DNA of 23,139 bases, from the NCBI GenBank assembly GCA_023430545.1, contig JAEZAF010000067.1, positions 1-23,139 on the forward strand. Reading direction: 5' to 3'. Within the stretch, counting starts at the first letter, position 1. Each line of letters begins with the position of its first letter. This stretch comes from Chloroflexota bacterium (lineage in GTDB: Bacteria; Chloroflexota; Anaerolineae; Aggregatilineales; Phototrophicaceae). A program made the translations under genes and the position numbers. This document shows, piece after piece, positions 22,660 through 23,139 of the stretch. The notes under the pieces were generated by a model. It was not told where the DNA came from, made no database searches, and was given only the letters and a program-made list of their open reading frames with translations.

Positions 22660-23139
22660 TTACTCGCCGTCACGAGGCTGTTTGCGCAGCGCCAGTATCT
22701 GCTGACCGAGCCGCAGCCACTGAATCATCATTTCCCTGCCGTGTGCGCGATTGCCGCCGCCCTCCGGTGCAAGCCCGCGCTCCAGCATCTCCGAAAGCGC
22801 GGGACCAATCGCCGTAATCTCTACCTGATCTTCCGGCAGCAGATAGTCATCCACCACCAGCAGCCCGTAGCGGATAATCCCCATCAGATAAAGCACATCC
22901 TTTGCGCTGAGGTCATCTCGCACGATCTGTTTAGCCTGAAGCTCGATAATCAATTCCCGTGTGAAGCCGCTGCCGGTCTTGAAAAGCGCCGAGTCGCGCA
23001 TCTTCCGCATGAAGTCGCCCAGCACGCGCCGATCCCGCGACAGCAGCGCCTTCATCAGCGGATTCTCGGCGGTGGTCTGCATCAGCTTGTGATATACCCC
23101 GAAGAACGACTCGACCTGCGTCGTACCGTCGTCGATCTC
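22660..23139 (-). CDS. TetR/AcrR family transcriptional regulator (C-terminal part)
   Basis: The frame is open to the window edge, so the DNA-binding N-terminus is missing. The visible 159 residues begin EIDDGTTQVESFFGVYHKLM and continue with NPLMKALLSRDRRVLGDFMR, a helical ligand-binding domain typical of TetR regulators. The position, just upstream of an ABC-2 efflux ATPase and permease on the same strand (58 bases before the ATPase start), supports a local repressor that responds to the exported compound. The assignment rests on this helical pattern and context, since the helix-turn-helix is not visible. Confidence 0.7.
   Translation of the reverse strand, partial: EIDDGTTQVESFFGVYHKLMQTTAENPLMKALLSRDRRVLGDFMRKMRDSALFKTGSGFTRELIIELQAKQIVRDDLSAKDVLYLMGIIRYGLLVVDDYLLPEDQVEITAIGPALSEMLERGLAPEGGGNRAHGREMMIQWLRLGQQILALRKQPRDGE

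Overview
The window looks like part of a chromosome from a Chloroflexota bacterium, probably Anaerolineae or a related class. This is inferred from style and gene content, since there is no rRNA marker. Exported proteins carry Thr/Pro/Glu-rich spacers (TPTP, TEE, TAEPTAE), the proteins fit a single-membrane cell with lipoproteins and LCP proteins, and recX sits directly before the RNase Y gene. Most of the sequence is GC-rich. An AT-richer island lies at about 10.9-12.4 kb. I see no tRNA, rRNA, CRISPR array, transposase or phage gene.

Layout. 1-260: start of a Dps ferritin-like gene (minus, cut by the window edge). 543-2801: a Tat-exported two-domain multicopper oxidase (minus), divergent from a membrane-anchored dihaem cytochrome c (plus), plausibly a periplasm-side electron-transfer pair. 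3000-6372: a secreted clan-A glycosidase-like protein (plus) convergent with a secreted PHB-depolymerase/feruloyl-esterase-type hydrolase (minus). 6515-10729: three minus-strand genes for an ABC exporter, an MscS channel and an LCP protein. 11103-12392: a membrane protein with an SH3b domain in the AT-rich island. 12398-14156: an SDR epimerase and a YdcF/DUF218 protein (minus). 14157-14912: about 750 bases with no convincing gene. 14913-17232: recX and rny (plus). 17233-17689: a repeat-rich intergenic region with a foldback element, flanking direct repeats and a bidirectional terminator. 17690-20551: a very large lipoprotein gene (minus) encoding two nearly identical BMP-family substrate-binding domains in one chain. 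20830-23139: a TetR-type regulator (cut by the edge), an ABC ATPase and an ABC-2 permease (minus), a classic regulated efflux operon.

The strongest candidate for something new is the two-headed BMP lipoprotein. Its two 317-residue domains align without a gap at an offset of exactly 416 residues and differ at about 31 positions by hand count. It also has a long acidic spacer built from a 24-bp minisatellite, and no ABC permease or ATPase of the nucleoside-uptake type lies beside it. Secondary points are the foldback element and related intergenic repeats, a misplaced perfect Shine-Dalgarno before rny, the missing Met ligand in the second cytochrome domain, and the unrecognised parts of the SH3b protein.
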